DNA of 64,000 nucleotides, taken from positions 62,001 to 126,000 of the forward strand of contig NZ_JAUYNB010000038.1 of the NCBI RefSeq assembly GCF_030699305.1, in the 5' to 3' direction. The notes beneath the pieces are model-generated. The model saw only the letters and a list, made by a program, of their open reading frames with translations. It was not told where the DNA came from and ran no database searches. Positions 44,821 through 54,080 of the stretch are shown here, one piece after another. A program made the translations under genes and the position numbers. This DNA comes from Novosphingobium sp. (GTDB lineage Bacteria; Pseudomonadota; Alphaproteobacteria; Sphingomonadales; Sphingomonadaceae). Each line of letters begins with the position of its first letter. Position 1 is the first letter of the stretch.

Positions 44821-45773
44821 GTGATCTGCCCTCCTTCACCCAGCCCACTGACGCCAATGGTCGCCGCGAGCCGCTCGACATCGGCGCGATGACACAGGTC
44901 CGTACCGGGCGTGAGCACGGCGGCCGTTCCAGCCGCTATGCCCAGACGAAAGGCCCGCCCGCTGTCCCATCCCGCAGCCAGGCCAAAGGTCATTGCCGCG
45001 ACGAAGCTGTCTCCCGCACCGACGGCACTGCGCACCTCGACCGGGATGGCAGGCAATACGAGAACCTGTCCGGCTTCGACCAGCAACGCCCCCCTGTGAC
45101 CCATGCTGACCGCGACAAGCTCTGCGCCGCCTGATGCCACCACGGCTTGCGCGGCGGCGATGATCTGGTCCTGATCCTGCAGCGGATGACCGGCAAACTG
45201 TTCCATCTCGCCAAGGCTGGGTTTGACCAGCCGCACCCCGCCGTGCGCCAGCGTGGTTTTCAGTGCCATGCCCGAGGTGTCGAGCACGACCGCAATCTGC
45301 CGGGCGCGGGCAAGCTCCACGATGCGGGAATAGAAATCATCGGGCACGCCGGACGGCAAGGATCCGCTCAGCACCAGCCATGAACAGTCCAGCTTGCCGA
45401 TCATGTCGAGGCAGTGTCGGCATTCCGCTTCGCTGACGCGCGGTCCCTGCGGCACAAAACGGTATTCCTTGCCGCTTTGCCGCTCATGAACGGCCAGACT
45501 GACCCTGGTATCTCCGGCGATCGGAATCGCCCGATGGACCAGTCCTGCCCGGTCGAGCAGCCCGCCCAGCACCGGCCCCGTCACGCCCCCGGCCAGATAG
45601 ACGGCTTCGACCTCGCCCCCCAGCCGCGTCAGCACCCGCGCCACATTGATCCCGCCCCCGCCCGGATCGAAGCGGTCATTGGTCGTGCGAACCTTATGGG
45701 TATGCTGAACCGTTTGGGCTTCGCTCGATCCGTCAATCGTCGGGTTAAGGGTCAGGGTCGCGATACGGGTCAT
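44817..45773 (-). CDS. pfkB: 6-phosphofructokinase II (PfkB family)
   Basis: This enzyme phosphorylates fructose 6-phosphate. The 318-residue ribokinase-fold protein begins [14 protein letters not shown] and has [32 protein letters not shown] and the catalytic [15 protein letters not shown] with the base Asp. N-terminal and C-terminal features ([19 protein letters not shown]) match E. coli PfkB rather than 1-phosphofructokinase. It heads the operon with ldhA and lctP, implying a glycolytic-fermentative module. Confidence 0.9.
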   Translation of the reverse strand: MTRIATLTLNPTIDGSSEAQTVQHTHKVRTTNDRFDPGGGGINVARVLTRLGGEVEAVYLAGGVTGPVLGGLLDRAGLVHRAIPIAGDTRVSLAVHERQSGKEYRFVPQGPRVSEAECRHCLDMIGKLDCSWLVLSGSLPSGVPDDFYSRIVELARARQIAVVLDTSGMALKTTLAHGGVRLVKPSLGEMEQFAGHPLQDQDQIIAAAQAVVASGGAELVAVSMGHRGALLVEAGQVLVLPAIPVEVRSAVGAGDSFVAAMTFGLAAGWDSGRAFRLGIAAGTAAVLTPGTDLCHRADVERLAATIGVSGLGEGGQIT

Positions 45774-46044
45774 GAAACACTCCAGTCAGCGCCGGCAGCT
45801 TCCCATTCCGGGGGGGTGTTGACAAGCGATGCCGGGTATTATCACGCCGTCGCGATCAGCTTCACAGCCCCGCACCTTCTTTGAGCGCGCGTGCGGCGGG
45901 CATCGGCATCCCTCTCCGGATTGACCGCCAACCCCCAGAAGCCCGGGATTGTTGACTGCCGCCCCGGCACATTCCCGATGACAGGTGCCCGACTTCAAAC
46001 TAACGGTCGGCTGCCGATTTCCGGATGAAGGTAGCTGCTACACC

Positions 46045-47028
46045 ATGATGGCTGATATATTGTTCCTGCTGCTGGGCCTTGTGCTGCTGATTGCAGGCGG
46101 CGACCTGCTGGTGCGCGGGGCCGTGCGGATTGCCGAACGGCTGAGTCTTTCGCCAATGCTGATCGGGCTGACAGTGGTAGGCATGGGCACTTCGATGCCG
46201 GAACTTGCGGCCAGTGTGCAAGCCAGCCTCGCTGGATCTCCGGGCATCGCCATCGGCAACATCGTGGGATCGAACATCGCCAATGCACTGCTGATCCTCG
46301 GAGCGGCGGCTCTGATCGCACCCATCGCGGTAAGCACCCGTGCCCTGTGGCGCGATGGCGGCGTCGGCACCATGGCCGTTCTGGCACTGCTTGCAGCCGG
46401 GGCGACCGTTGGCCTTTCGCGCGGGGTTGGCATCGCCTTTCTGATCGCGATGGCGGGCTACATTTACTACGCCTATCGCCAGGAACGCGCGGGAGGCCCC
46501 CACAGCGCGGCGTTTGATCGCGCTGTGGCGATGGAGGAACTCGATCCGGCCCTCGTTCCGCAGGAGCAACCCGGGGGCAGGCTGTCGGTTGCAATTCTGC
46601 TGTTCCTGGCCGGCCTTGCGCTGATCGTCAGCGGCGGCACGCTCCTGGTGAATGCCGCCATCGAGATGGCAGAACAGCTTGGGGTGAGCGACGCCGTCAT
46701 CGGGCTGACGATCGTGGCCGTTGGCACGTCCTTCCCGGAACTGGTCACGTCTGCCGTTGCGGCCTATCGCAAGGAAGGGGACATTGCGCTGGGCAATGTG
46801 CTGGGTTCGAACATTTACAACATCCTGTTCATTGGCGGCATCACGGGGGTGGCTGCTCCCACCGGCGTGCCCGCCAGCATCATGGCCTTCGACCTTTGGC
46901 TGCTGGTGGCGGCATCGTTGATTGTCATGCTGTTTGCCTTCTCCGGCGGCCGGTTGAGCCGAAAGGAAGGCGCCGTGCTCGTCGCATCCTATGGCGCCTA
47001 CACGGCATACACCGTCGGCCTGTTTTGA
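46045..47028 (+). CDS. Na+/Ca2+ (CaCA superfamily) exchanger, YrbG-like
   Basis: The 327-residue protein has about ten membrane segments in two inverted halves. Each half carries an alpha repeat: GMGTSMPELAASVQASLAGSPGIAIGNIVGSNIANALLILG, and VGTSFPELVTSAVAAYRKEGDIALGNVLGSNIYNILFIGG. The Glu and Asn residues that bind Na+/Ca2+ are present in both. I used the ATG at 46045, where hydrophobic residues begin. The 271-base gap before it is divergent to pfkB and holds no other gene. Confidence 0.9.
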   Translation: MMADILFLLLGLVLLIAGGDLLVRGAVRIAERLSLSPMLIGLTVVGMGTSMPELAASVQASLAGSPGIAIGNIVGSNIANALLILGAAALIAPIAVSTRALWRDGGVGTMAVLALLAAGATVGLSRGVGIAFLIAMAGYIYYAYRQERAGGPHSAAFDRAVAMEELDPALVPQEQPGGRLSVAILLFLAGLALIVSGGTLLVNAAIEMAEQLGVSDAVIGLTIVAVGTSFPELVTSAVAAYRKEGDIALGNVLGSNIYNILFIGGITGVAAPTGVPASIMAFDLWLLVAASLIVMLFAFSGGRLSRKEGAVLVASYGAYTAYTVGLF

Positions 47029-47218
47029 CGGTCAGCGTAACGGCGCAAAGAATCTGGTCGCAGCGATCGGACGTGTCGGCCTGATGCGAGACGTTCCCTG
47101 CCGGCCAGATACTCCCTTGCCCGTGCTGCAACGCGGGCCATGAGACTTTGCCACCGGGCAGGGCGCTGCAAGGCTTTGCGCAATCCCCTTGTTGCTGTCC
47201 GGATAAAGCTTCCGGCGC

Positions 47219-47908
47219 TCAGGAAATCAGAAAACCGCCGTCCAGCACAAGCGCTTGCCCCGTCATGAAGCGGGAGGCTGGTGACGCCAGATAGAGGATT
47301 CCCGCAGCCACATCTTCGCAGCTTCCCATGCCCAGCATCAGCCTGCCGGGCTCCATCGCTGGCCCGCCAAGCCGGACAGTATCGGCGTCCGGGTCTCCGA
47401 CCGGAACCGCGCCGGGCATAATGATGTTGGCGCGGATGCCATTGGCATGTTCGTCCAGAGCTACAGCCCGGATCAGGGCGTTGAGGCCAGCCTTGCTGGA
47501 TCCATAGGCGGCATTGCCCTGCAAGACAGGATGGACCGCACCCATGGTCGATACCCCGACGATCACCCCGCCGTCATGATCGCGCATATGCCTGACAGCC
47601 TGACGAATGGCGACAAATGCGCCGCGCAGATTGTGATTATGCAGCCGGTCCCATTGTTCCAGCGTGAGATTGGCGAGCGGAAAGGTGCCGGTAAGCGTGG
47701 CGGCGTACACCAGAATGTCGATCCCCCGGTGTTGCGCCGCGAACTCGTCCACTGCTCCGGCGACAGCATCAGGATCAGATTGGGGATCAACGAGCACACA
47801 GGTCGCGCCTGCTTCAGCAAACAGCGCCTGTGTCGCGTGCCCGATGGGCGTGCCGCCGATAATCAGCGCGCGCTTGGCTTCCAGCCCGAACAGGCGAGCA
47901 ATGGTCAT
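47219..47908 (-). CDS. Short-chain dehydrogenase/reductase
   Basis: The 229-residue SDR has a modified nucleotide motif (ALIIGGTPIGHATQALF in place of TGGxxGIG). The catalytic Ser lies in VGVSTMGAV and Tyr/Lys in AYGSSKAGLNALIRAVALD, and the C-terminal ASRFMTGQALVLDGGFL is typical. It overlaps the GMC oxidoreductase gene by four bases and is the last gene of the P450 operon, so oxidation of an alcohol or hydroxyacid intermediate is likely. Confidence 0.88.
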   Translation of the reverse strand: MTIARLFGLEAKRALIIGGTPIGHATQALFAEAGATCVLVDPQSDPDAVAGAVDEFAAQHRGIDILVYAATLTGTFPLANLTLEQWDRLHNHNLRGAFVAIRQAVRHMRDHDGGVIVGVSTMGAVHPVLQGNAAYGSSKAGLNALIRAVALDEHANGIRANIIMPGAVPVGDPDADTVRLGGPAMEPGRLMLGMGSCEDVAAGILYLASPASRFMTGQALVLDGGFLIS

Positions 47909-49509
47909 GCTATTCCCCTGATGAACTCGGCAGCGCGCTCTGCGATCATGATCGTAGGGGCATTGGTGTTGGCGGAGACCGGCTCAGGCATGACCGACGC
48001 ATCAATGACGCGCAATCCGGCAACACCGCGCACTCTGAGCTCGGGGTCAAGAACCGCCAGCGGATCGCCGTCAGGACCCATCCGGCAGGTGCCAATGCTG
48101 TGATAACCGATGCCCCCAGCCTGGCGTACATAGGCCTCAAGCTCCGCGTCAGATTCGGGGAAGGGCGATGGCTTGAGGATTCCGGTCACAATCGATGCAA
48201 GGGCCGGAGCGCGGGAAGCCCGTTCAACAATTCGCAGCCCCTTGACCAACTTGGCGACGTCGCCGGGATCGCTCAGCAGGCGATGATCGATGACCGGTTT
48301 GTCGTGCGGATCGGCACTGCGCAATCTGATCTGGCCGCGGCTCTGTGGACGCGCAACATGGAAGCCAAAGCTGAATGAAGCGCGCGGTTCGACAATGGCA
48401 TCGCCCTTGTCATTGAAGGTGACAGCAACCGGCAGCATCGACAGTATGAGATCGGGATCCACCAGATCAGGATCACTTTTGAGCGCGGCCATGACCTGCA
48501 CGGCTGGCGTGGTGAGCAGGCCTTTGCTGCGCACCAGATAATTGAACAGATGGCCAATCATACGCAAGGGGCCGAGCTGCGCGCTCATCGTCGGGATGGA
48601 AACCAGCTGTGCCACGCTGATAGTGTTATGCTCGCGCAGGTTCTGGCCGACGCCTGGCAAATCTGCCGCGACGGCGATGCCATGATCCTGCAAATGTGCG
48701 GCAGGACCAATTCCGGACCGCATCAGGATCGCGGGCGAATGAACGGTTCCGGCTGACACCAGCACCTCGCGCTGTGCCCGGATGTGAACTGTCTTTTTAT
48801 GGTCGCGGAAGAGGACGCCGGTTGCGCGGCCATTTTCGATGACAATCCGGTCGACATGCGCTCCGGTGATCACCGTAAGGTTCGGGCGGGCGCGGACGGG
48901 ATCAAGATAGGCATTGGCCGCCGAACACCGCCGGCCATCCTTCTGGGTGGCGTAAACGCGGTAGACGCCGAACTGGCTGCCATCGCAATAGTCATCGTTC
49001 AGCGGCACGCCGATCTGCCCGAAAGCGTCGATGACGTGCTGGCCGATGGGCTCTGGCTCGCGAACCGGTGAAACGCTGAGCGGGCCATGGTTGCCATGGG
49101 ATTGCGACGGCGAGTGGTGGAGTGTTTCCGATTTCAGGAAATAAGGGAAAACCGAACTCCAGTTCCAGCCAGTGCAGCCCAGCTTTTCCCAGTTGTCATA
49201 GTCCGAACGCTCGCCGCGCATGTAAACCTGGCCGTTGATGGAGGAACTGCCCCCCAGCACTTTGCCTGCCGACCACGGTATCGCGCGTCCGCCGATGGTC
49301 GGATCAGCTTGCGTGGGAAGGCACCAGTCATAGACTTCATGTCCCATCAGCTTGGCCGTGCCAGCGGGCATGTTGACGAGAAAGGCGTCATGCTCTCCGC
49401 CTGCTTCCAGCAGCACGACCCTGGTGTCGGCATCTTCGGTCAGGCGTGCAGCAAGGACGCATCCGGCGCTGCCGCCGCCGATGATGATATAGTCAGCGGA
49501 ACGGTTCAT
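47905..49509 (-). CDS. GMC-family FAD-dependent alcohol oxidoreductase
   Basis: Choline-dehydrogenase-like GMC enzymes oxidise primary or secondary alcohols with FAD. The 534-residue protein has the ADP-binding motif DYIIIGGGSAGCVLAARLTED and the GMC signature GKVLGGSSSINGQVYMRG. The catalytic His lies in GGIGYHSIGTCRMG, and the C-terminal SANTNAPTIMIAERAAEFI is conserved. No signal peptide is evident. It follows the aldehyde dehydrogenase by 12 bases in the P450 operon. Confidence 0.92.
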   Translation of the reverse strand: MNRSADYIIIGGGSAGCVLAARLTEDADTRVVLLEAGGEHDAFLVNMPAGTAKLMGHEVYDWCLPTQADPTIGGRAIPWSAGKVLGGSSSINGQVYMRGERSDYDNWEKLGCTGWNWSSVFPYFLKSETLHHSPSQSHGNHGPLSVSPVREPEPIGQHVIDAFGQIGVPLNDDYCDGSQFGVYRVYATQKDGRRCSAANAYLDPVRARPNLTVITGAHVDRIVIENGRATGVLFRDHKKTVHIRAQREVLVSAGTVHSPAILMRSGIGPAAHLQDHGIAVAADLPGVGQNLREHNTISVAQLVSIPTMSAQLGPLRMIGHLFNYLVRSKGLLTTPAVQVMAALKSDPDLVDPDLILSMLPVAVTFNDKGDAIVEPRASFSFGFHVARPQSRGQIRLRSADPHDKPVIDHRLLSDPGDVAKLVKGLRIVERASRAPALASIVTGILKPSPFPESDAELEAYVRQAGGIGYHSIGTCRMGPDGDPLAVLDPELRVRGVAGLRVIDASVMPEPVSANTNAPTIMIAERAAEFIRGIA

Positions 49510-49521
49510 CGTGGCATCCCA

Positions 49522-50970
49522 TCAGGGCAGGTGAAGCATGACCTGCTTGATCTGCATGAATTCCTCGAGGCCGGGGCGTCCACCTTCGCGTCCGAACCCC
49601 GATTGCTTGTAGCCGCCGAAGGGCAGGTTTGGCGCTATCGGCAACATCCCGTTGACCGCCACGCAGCCTGCTTCCAGTTGTGCGGCAACTGTGTGGGCGC
49701 GCGCCAGATCGCGCGTGTGCAGATAAGCGCCAAGACCAAACCGGGAATCATTGGCCATTGCCACCGCCTGTGCATCATCCGAGAAGCGGATGACCGACAG
49801 GACCGGGCCAAACACCTCCTCCCGGGCAAGATGGCTGTCATGCGCCACCCCGGCAAAAACGGTCGGTTCGACATAGGCACCGGCCGCAAGATCGCCAGCG
49901 CCGCGGTTGCCACCGGCAACCAGTTGGCCGCCGGATTCTGCTTTGGCGCGCTCGATCACCCCCATGATCCGCTGCGCTGCCGCTTCGTGAATGACCGGGC
50001 CGATGAGGGTCGATGGCGACAGCGGATCGCCCATGGCAAATGCCTTGGCCTGCGCTGCAATCCGTTCGACCAGCTCATCAAAGATCGCCGCATGGGCATA
50101 GACCCGCGTCGGCAGGACGCAGCCCTGGCCTGATATCGGAATCAAGGAACACGTGGCGGCCATCCCGGCGGCCGTGTCCAGATCGGCATCGGCGAAGACC
50201 AGATTTGCGGACTTTCCGCCAAGTTCGAGCGCCACCGGTTTCAAGTGCTCGGCGGCGGTCCGCATCACCGATTTTGCAACGATTTCTCCGCCGGTAAAGC
50301 TCACTTTCCCGACAGCCGGATGGGCAACAAGCGCGTCGCCTGCTGCCGCGTCGCCCTGAACCACGTTCAGCGCGCCTGCCGGAATTCCGGCTTCCAGCGC
50401 CAGTTCCCCGAAACGGATTGCGACAAATGGAGTCTGGGTCGGCGGCTTGAGGACCACGGCATTGCCAGCGGCGAGCGCCAGGATGGCCGTCATGCAGATG
50501 GCCACCAAAGGGCCGTTCCAAGGAATGATGACACCGATGACGCCGATCGGCTCGTGCTTGGCATAAGCGAGGCCGCGCGCGCCGATCGGTTCGGTAATCG
50601 AGCCTTCAATCTTGTCGGCCCAGCCTGCGTAATAACGGATCCACGACACGGCCAGTTTGCCCGCGCTGGTTGAAACCGGTGTACCCACCTCAAGCGCGGC
50701 CAGCCGGCTGAACTCCTCTTCATGGTGTTCGACACGATCGGCGAGGCGGAACAAGGCATCGCGGCGACCGGCTGGTCCCAGATCGCGCCATGCTTTCTGG
50801 CCGGCCACCGCCGCCTGGACGGCGGCATCGATCTCGGGCTTTCCGCAGATCGGAATGACCGCCTGCACCAGCCCGGTTGCCGGGTTCACATGCTCTCTGG
50901 TGCCCAGGCTGGTTGTCGCCGGGCGATCACTGCCGATGAGCGGGCGATTGTTGAGAAGGAGGTCATTCAT
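49522..50970 (-). CDS. NAD(P)-dependent aldehyde dehydrogenase
   Basis: The enzyme oxidises an aldehyde to the carboxylic acid. The 482-residue protein has the fold-typical IGVIIPWNGPL, the cofactor loop VSFTGGEIVAKSV, the general base Glu in VALELGGKSANLVFADADLD and the nucleophile Cys in SGQGCVLPTRVYAH. EEVFGPVLSVIRF follows near the C-terminus. I chose the ATG at 50970 (MNDLLLNNRPLIG); translation further upstream would run into the SDR gene. It sits four bases after the SDR stop. Confidence 0.93.
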   Translation of the reverse strand: MNDLLLNNRPLIGSDRPATTSLGTREHVNPATGLVQAVIPICGKPEIDAAVQAAVAGQKAWRDLGPAGRRDALFRLADRVEHHEEEFSRLAALEVGTPVSTSAGKLAVSWIRYYAGWADKIEGSITEPIGARGLAYAKHEPIGVIGVIIPWNGPLVAICMTAILALAAGNAVVLKPPTQTPFVAIRFGELALEAGIPAGALNVVQGDAAAGDALVAHPAVGKVSFTGGEIVAKSVMRTAAEHLKPVALELGGKSANLVFADADLDTAAGMAATCSLIPISGQGCVLPTRVYAHAAIFDELVERIAAQAKAFAMGDPLSPSTLIGPVIHEAAAQRIMGVIERAKAESGGQLVAGGNRGAGDLAAGAYVEPTVFAGVAHDSHLAREEVFGPVLSVIRFSDDAQAVAMANDSRFGLGAYLHTRDLARAHTVAAQLEAGCVAVNGMLPIAPNLPFGGYKQSGFGREGGRPGLEEFMQIKQVMLHLP

Positions 50971-50974
50971 GCGA

Positions 50975-51775
50975 TCAACCCTTGGTAAAGCCGGCGTCGA
51001 CCAGAAGTTCGGCACCCGTGATGTAACTGGCCGCATCGCTGGCGAGGAACAGCACGGCGCGAGCCATTTCAATCGGCTGGGCGACGCGGCCAAGGATGTT
51101 TCGCCCCGGAATGAGCGCTGGCCCCTCGATCTTGGGTCCGCCTTGCGCTTCCATGGCGCGCATCTTGTCCGGCCCCGGTGTGGCCATCCCGCCGGGCAGT
51201 ACGGAGTTGACCCGAATTCCGTCCCGCCCGAACTCCACAGCCGCCAACCGGGTGATGGCATCGACCCCGGCTTTGGCGGAATCATAGTGCATGTTGGGAA
51301 AAATCGTCGGGTGCTGGGCGCTCATCGAGGAGATGTTGACGACAGAACCCCCGCCGCGTCCCCTCATCTGCTTCACCGCTTCGCGCAGGCACAAAAACGT
51401 GCCGCGCGTGCAGACCGCATGCATCATGTCCCATTCCTCGACGGGCATGTCCATCGTGCTGGCCTTTTTCCGGTAAGCTGCATTGTTGATGAGAATGTCG
51501 ACGCCGCCAAAATGTCTGGCGGCAGCAGCAAACGCAGATTGGACAGCCGCTTCATCCGCTACATTCATGGCAAGACCGATCACTGGGCCTTTCGGGGCCA
51601 GTTCAGCCGCCGTTGCCATGGCTGCTTCGCCGTTCAGGTCGGTCAGCACTACCGAAGCGCCGACATCGAGGAACAGGGATGCGATTTCCTTGCCCAACCC
51701 TTGCGCCCCTCCGGTAACAAGCGCGACCTTGTTCGTCAGGGTGAAGCACGCGAGCGCGTCCGTCATGATCGTCAT
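50975..51775 (-). CDS. Short-chain dehydrogenase/reductase
   Basis: The 266-residue classical SDR has VALVTGGAQGLGKEIASLFLD, ILINNAAY, the catalytic Ser in VVNISSMSAQH, YDSAKAGVDAITRLAAVEFG with Tyr and Lys, and the C-terminal ITGAELLVDAGF. The start at 51775 (MTIM) is preferred, with 51766 possible. It lies directly downstream of the P450 gene, consistent with oxidising the alcohol that the P450 produces. Confidence 0.9.
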   Translation of the reverse strand: MTIMTDALACFTLTNKVALVTGGAQGLGKEIASLFLDVGASVVLTDLNGEAAMATAAELAPKGPVIGLAMNVADEAAVQSAFAAAARHFGGVDILINNAAYRKKASTMDMPVEEWDMMHAVCTRGTFLCLREAVKQMRGRGGGSVVNISSMSAQHPTIFPNMHYDSAKAGVDAITRLAAVEFGRDGIRVNSVLPGGMATPGPDKMRAMEAQGGPKIEGPALIPGRNILGRVAQPIEMARAVLFLASDAASYITGAELLVDAGFTKG

Positions 51776-51788
51776 TTTCCAAACTCTC

Positions 51789-53003
51789 TCAGTTCCAGCG
51801 CAGGTGCAGTTCGTCAAACCCCGGGACCGACCCGCAGTGCTCGGTGTTGGCTTTACCCGGATCAAGCCGGAACACGGGGAGGCGCCCCACGAACTCTTCG
51901 AGGAAAACCTGAATTTCGGCCCGCGCCAGCGCGGCGCCGATACATTTGTGCGGTCCGTTACCGAAGGTATTGTGATCCATCGGACCAATGCCCCGGTCGA
52001 ACTGCACTTCCAATGGATCAGGATATAGCCGTTCATCCAGTCCCGAAAGATTGTTGGGGACCATGATCATCTCGTCCTTTTTGAACAGGACGCCCTTATA
52101 CTCAAAGTCACGGGTCAATATCCGCCCGGTATTGGACAGGCCAAAGCGCCGCAGAAACTCTTCGCAGGCGGCCGGGATAATGGCCTTGTCATCACGCAGG
52201 CGCTGTTGAAGTTCGGGATGCTCGGCCAGATAGTGCACCGTGTAGCCCAGCAGCGAAGCCACCGTATCAAGGCCGCCGACGAACAGCAGCGTTGCCATCG
52301 ACATCGTTTCTTCATCGCTTTCGAACCGCGGATTGTTTCGCCAACCGGCGACGCGCGTCAGCAGATCCTCGCCGTCACCGCCCTCGCGCTCGTCAATGAC
52401 GGTTTTCAGATAATTTCTGACCCGCACCATCGACGCTGTCCGCTCTTCGACCGAATAGCTCGACATGATGGCGATGCCCCATTCGACGAACTCCTCACGC
52501 CGGTCCAGCGGAAGATTGACGATCCGCAGAAACATTGTCACCGGCATGATCCGGGCAAATGCCGACATGAACTCGCAGTGCCCGGCGGCCAGCAGGCTTT
52601 CGGTTATCTCGATGGTCAGCGTTCGCGCGTCCTCGCGCATGCGCGCTATTGCGGAAGGGACAAAGGCCGGATTGAGTACAGCCCGGTAACGGGCGTGGTT
52701 TGGCGGGTCCACAGCCAGCGGGACAGGCTTGAATGCCATCAACTGACGCGGGATCATGAATTCTTCGTGGCTGAAGATTTCGTAATTGTTCTGCACAAAC
52801 CGAACGTCTTCTGCGCGGGTGACCAGCCAATGGCCCCCATATCGCGGCGTCCACACGATGTCCGGTCCGTCATGCAGCCGCTTCATGGCCCGATAGACGC
52901 CCAGCTCTTTCAGCCCTGCGGGATGCACATAGTCAAAATCCACGACCAGTTCGTCCGGCACATGGTCTGGCTTCGGCGCCAGGGCCGCAACTTCATCTGA
53001 CAT
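51789..53003 (-). CDS. Cytochrome P450 monooxygenase
   Basis: This is a soluble bacterial class I P450. The 404-residue protein has the I-helix LLFVGGLDTVASLLGY (Asp-Thr for oxygen activation), the ExxR motif EEFLRR and the haem-binding loop FGNGPHKCIGAALARAEIQ with the Cys ligand. The overall style (PNHARYRAVLNPAFVPSAIARM) is near the CYP101/CYP111 terpenoid hydroxylases. No ferredoxin or ferredoxin reductase gene lies in the operon, so redox partners must be encoded elsewhere. It is the first gene of the five-gene operon and is divergent from a LysR regulator. Confidence 0.93.
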   Translation of the reverse strand: MSDEVAALAPKPDHVPDELVVDFDYVHPAGLKELGVYRAMKRLHDGPDIVWTPRYGGHWLVTRAEDVRFVQNNYEIFSHEEFMIPRQLMAFKPVPLAVDPPNHARYRAVLNPAFVPSAIARMREDARTLTIEITESLLAAGHCEFMSAFARIMPVTMFLRIVNLPLDRREEFVEWGIAIMSSYSVEERTASMVRVRNYLKTVIDEREGGDGEDLLTRVAGWRNNPRFESDEETMSMATLLFVGGLDTVASLLGYTVHYLAEHPELQQRLRDDKAIIPAACEEFLRRFGLSNTGRILTRDFEYKGVLFKKDEMIMVPNNLSGLDERLYPDPLEVQFDRGIGPMDHNTFGNGPHKCIGAALARAEIQVFLEEFVGRLPVFRLDPGKANTEHCGSVPGFDELHLRWN

Positions 53004-53064
53004 GCTCTCTCTTCCCCGGTAGAATGTTTATGGGGACGGATTGGGGGTGATCGTGCTATATGTC

Positions 53065-53074
53065 CAATGCATTG
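53065..53074. promoter_or_regulatory. CAATGCATTG palindrome in the P450 - LysR divergent promoter
   Basis: A perfect 10-bp palindrome is centred between the P450 start (53003) and the LysR coding region and is bordered by ATAT on both sides. LysR regulators typically bind such dyads in divergent promoters. It overlaps the most upstream possible LysR start (53067), which argues for a later start codon. Confidence 0.45.
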
Positions 53075-53075
53075 C

Positions 53076-54005
53076 ATGATATGGAAGCATGAGTTCAAGG
53101 CATTGTTAACAATCCGACGAATGCAACAGCTGATCGCCCTCGCGCAGGAACGAAACTTCACGCGCGCTGCGGATGCCCTTGGCATGACGCAACCGGCGCT
53201 AAGCCGCGCCATCGCGTTACTCGAAGCCGAAGCCGGAGTTCTGCTGTTTGAGCGCTTTTCCAGAGGCGTCGCGCCGACCGCAGCAGGTGAAGAACTGATC
53301 GAGGATTCGCGCCGCATTCTCGGGTCTGTGAAACTGGTTGAGCACAATGTCCGGCTGCGCAGGCAGGGTGACATCGGCAAAGTCAGCTTCGCGCTCGGAC
53401 CGCTTGCGGCAAGCTGCATGCTCAGACAGATCCTGGCCCAGACACTCAGAACGACACCCGGTCTGTTGGTTACTGCGATCGTTCGGGAAACCTCGGCGAT
53501 CATCGATGGGGTTCTGGCCGGCACCTTCGATTTCGGGATATGCAGCGCCAACACATTTGAGGCCGACAGCAGCCTGGACGTCACCCCGCTTGCCAAGTTG
53601 CCAATGGGACTGTTTGTTCGCTGCGGTCATCCCTTGCTGGCTCATGGGCAAAGTGCCAGCTGGACCGACCTGCAACACTATCCACGGATGACCGGGCGCT
53701 ACCCGCAGGCAGCGGGGTTATCCTTGGGGCGGCCGTTCGGACTGTTGGAAACGACTGTCGAATGTAACGATTTTGAAGTGTTGCGGGCCGTGTCGATTGC
53801 GACCGATTCCGTCTGGTTGACAGCCAGGTCGCTGGTTGCAGACGATGCAGCCAGCGGCGCGCTGGTTGAAGTGTTCCCCCTGCCGTTCCATCAACTCCCA
53901 ACGGCCGAAATCGTCCTGGTGCGGCAGACCGGTCGTCTGTTAAGCCCTTCCGCAGAACGGATCATTGATACCGCAATGTCGATATCGACGGAGGTCCCAG
54001 TCTGA
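53076..54005 (+). CDS. LysR-family transcriptional regulator
   Basis: The protein (about 309 residues) has an N-terminal winged helix-turn-helix (MQQLIALAQERNFTRAADALGMTQPALSRAIALLEAEAGVLLFERFSRGVAPTAAG) and a periplasmic-binding-like effector domain. The start is uncertain: ATG 53067 lies inside a palindrome, 53076 is used here, and a TTG near 53103 would fit the usual LysR N-terminus best. It is divergent from the P450 operon and is its probable regulator, responding to the substrate or an oxidation product. Confidence 0.88.
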   Translation: MIWKHEFKALLTIRRMQQLIALAQERNFTRAADALGMTQPALSRAIALLEAEAGVLLFERFSRGVAPTAAGEELIEDSRRILGSVKLVEHNVRLRRQGDIGKVSFALGPLAASCMLRQILAQTLRTTPGLLVTAIVRETSAIIDGVLAGTFDFGICSANTFEADSSLDVTPLAKLPMGLFVRCGHPLLAHGQSASWTDLQHYPRMTGRYPQAAGLSLGRPFGLLETTVECNDFEVLRAVSIATDSVWLTARSLVADDAASGALVEVFPLPFHQLPTAEIVLVRQTGRLLSPSAERIIDTAMSISTEVPV

Positions 54006-54080
54006 GGCGAAACGCTATCCGCTGGTCGGACGCCCCCGCACGCCAGCGGCGCATGTCAGCCGGGGATTGAGGGGCGGTGT

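Noticed and set aside
45819..45846. TTGACA near 45819 with a TATTAT downstream as a sigma-70 promoter
   Set aside because: The spacing between the two hexamers is only about 12 bases, too short for a functional promoter.
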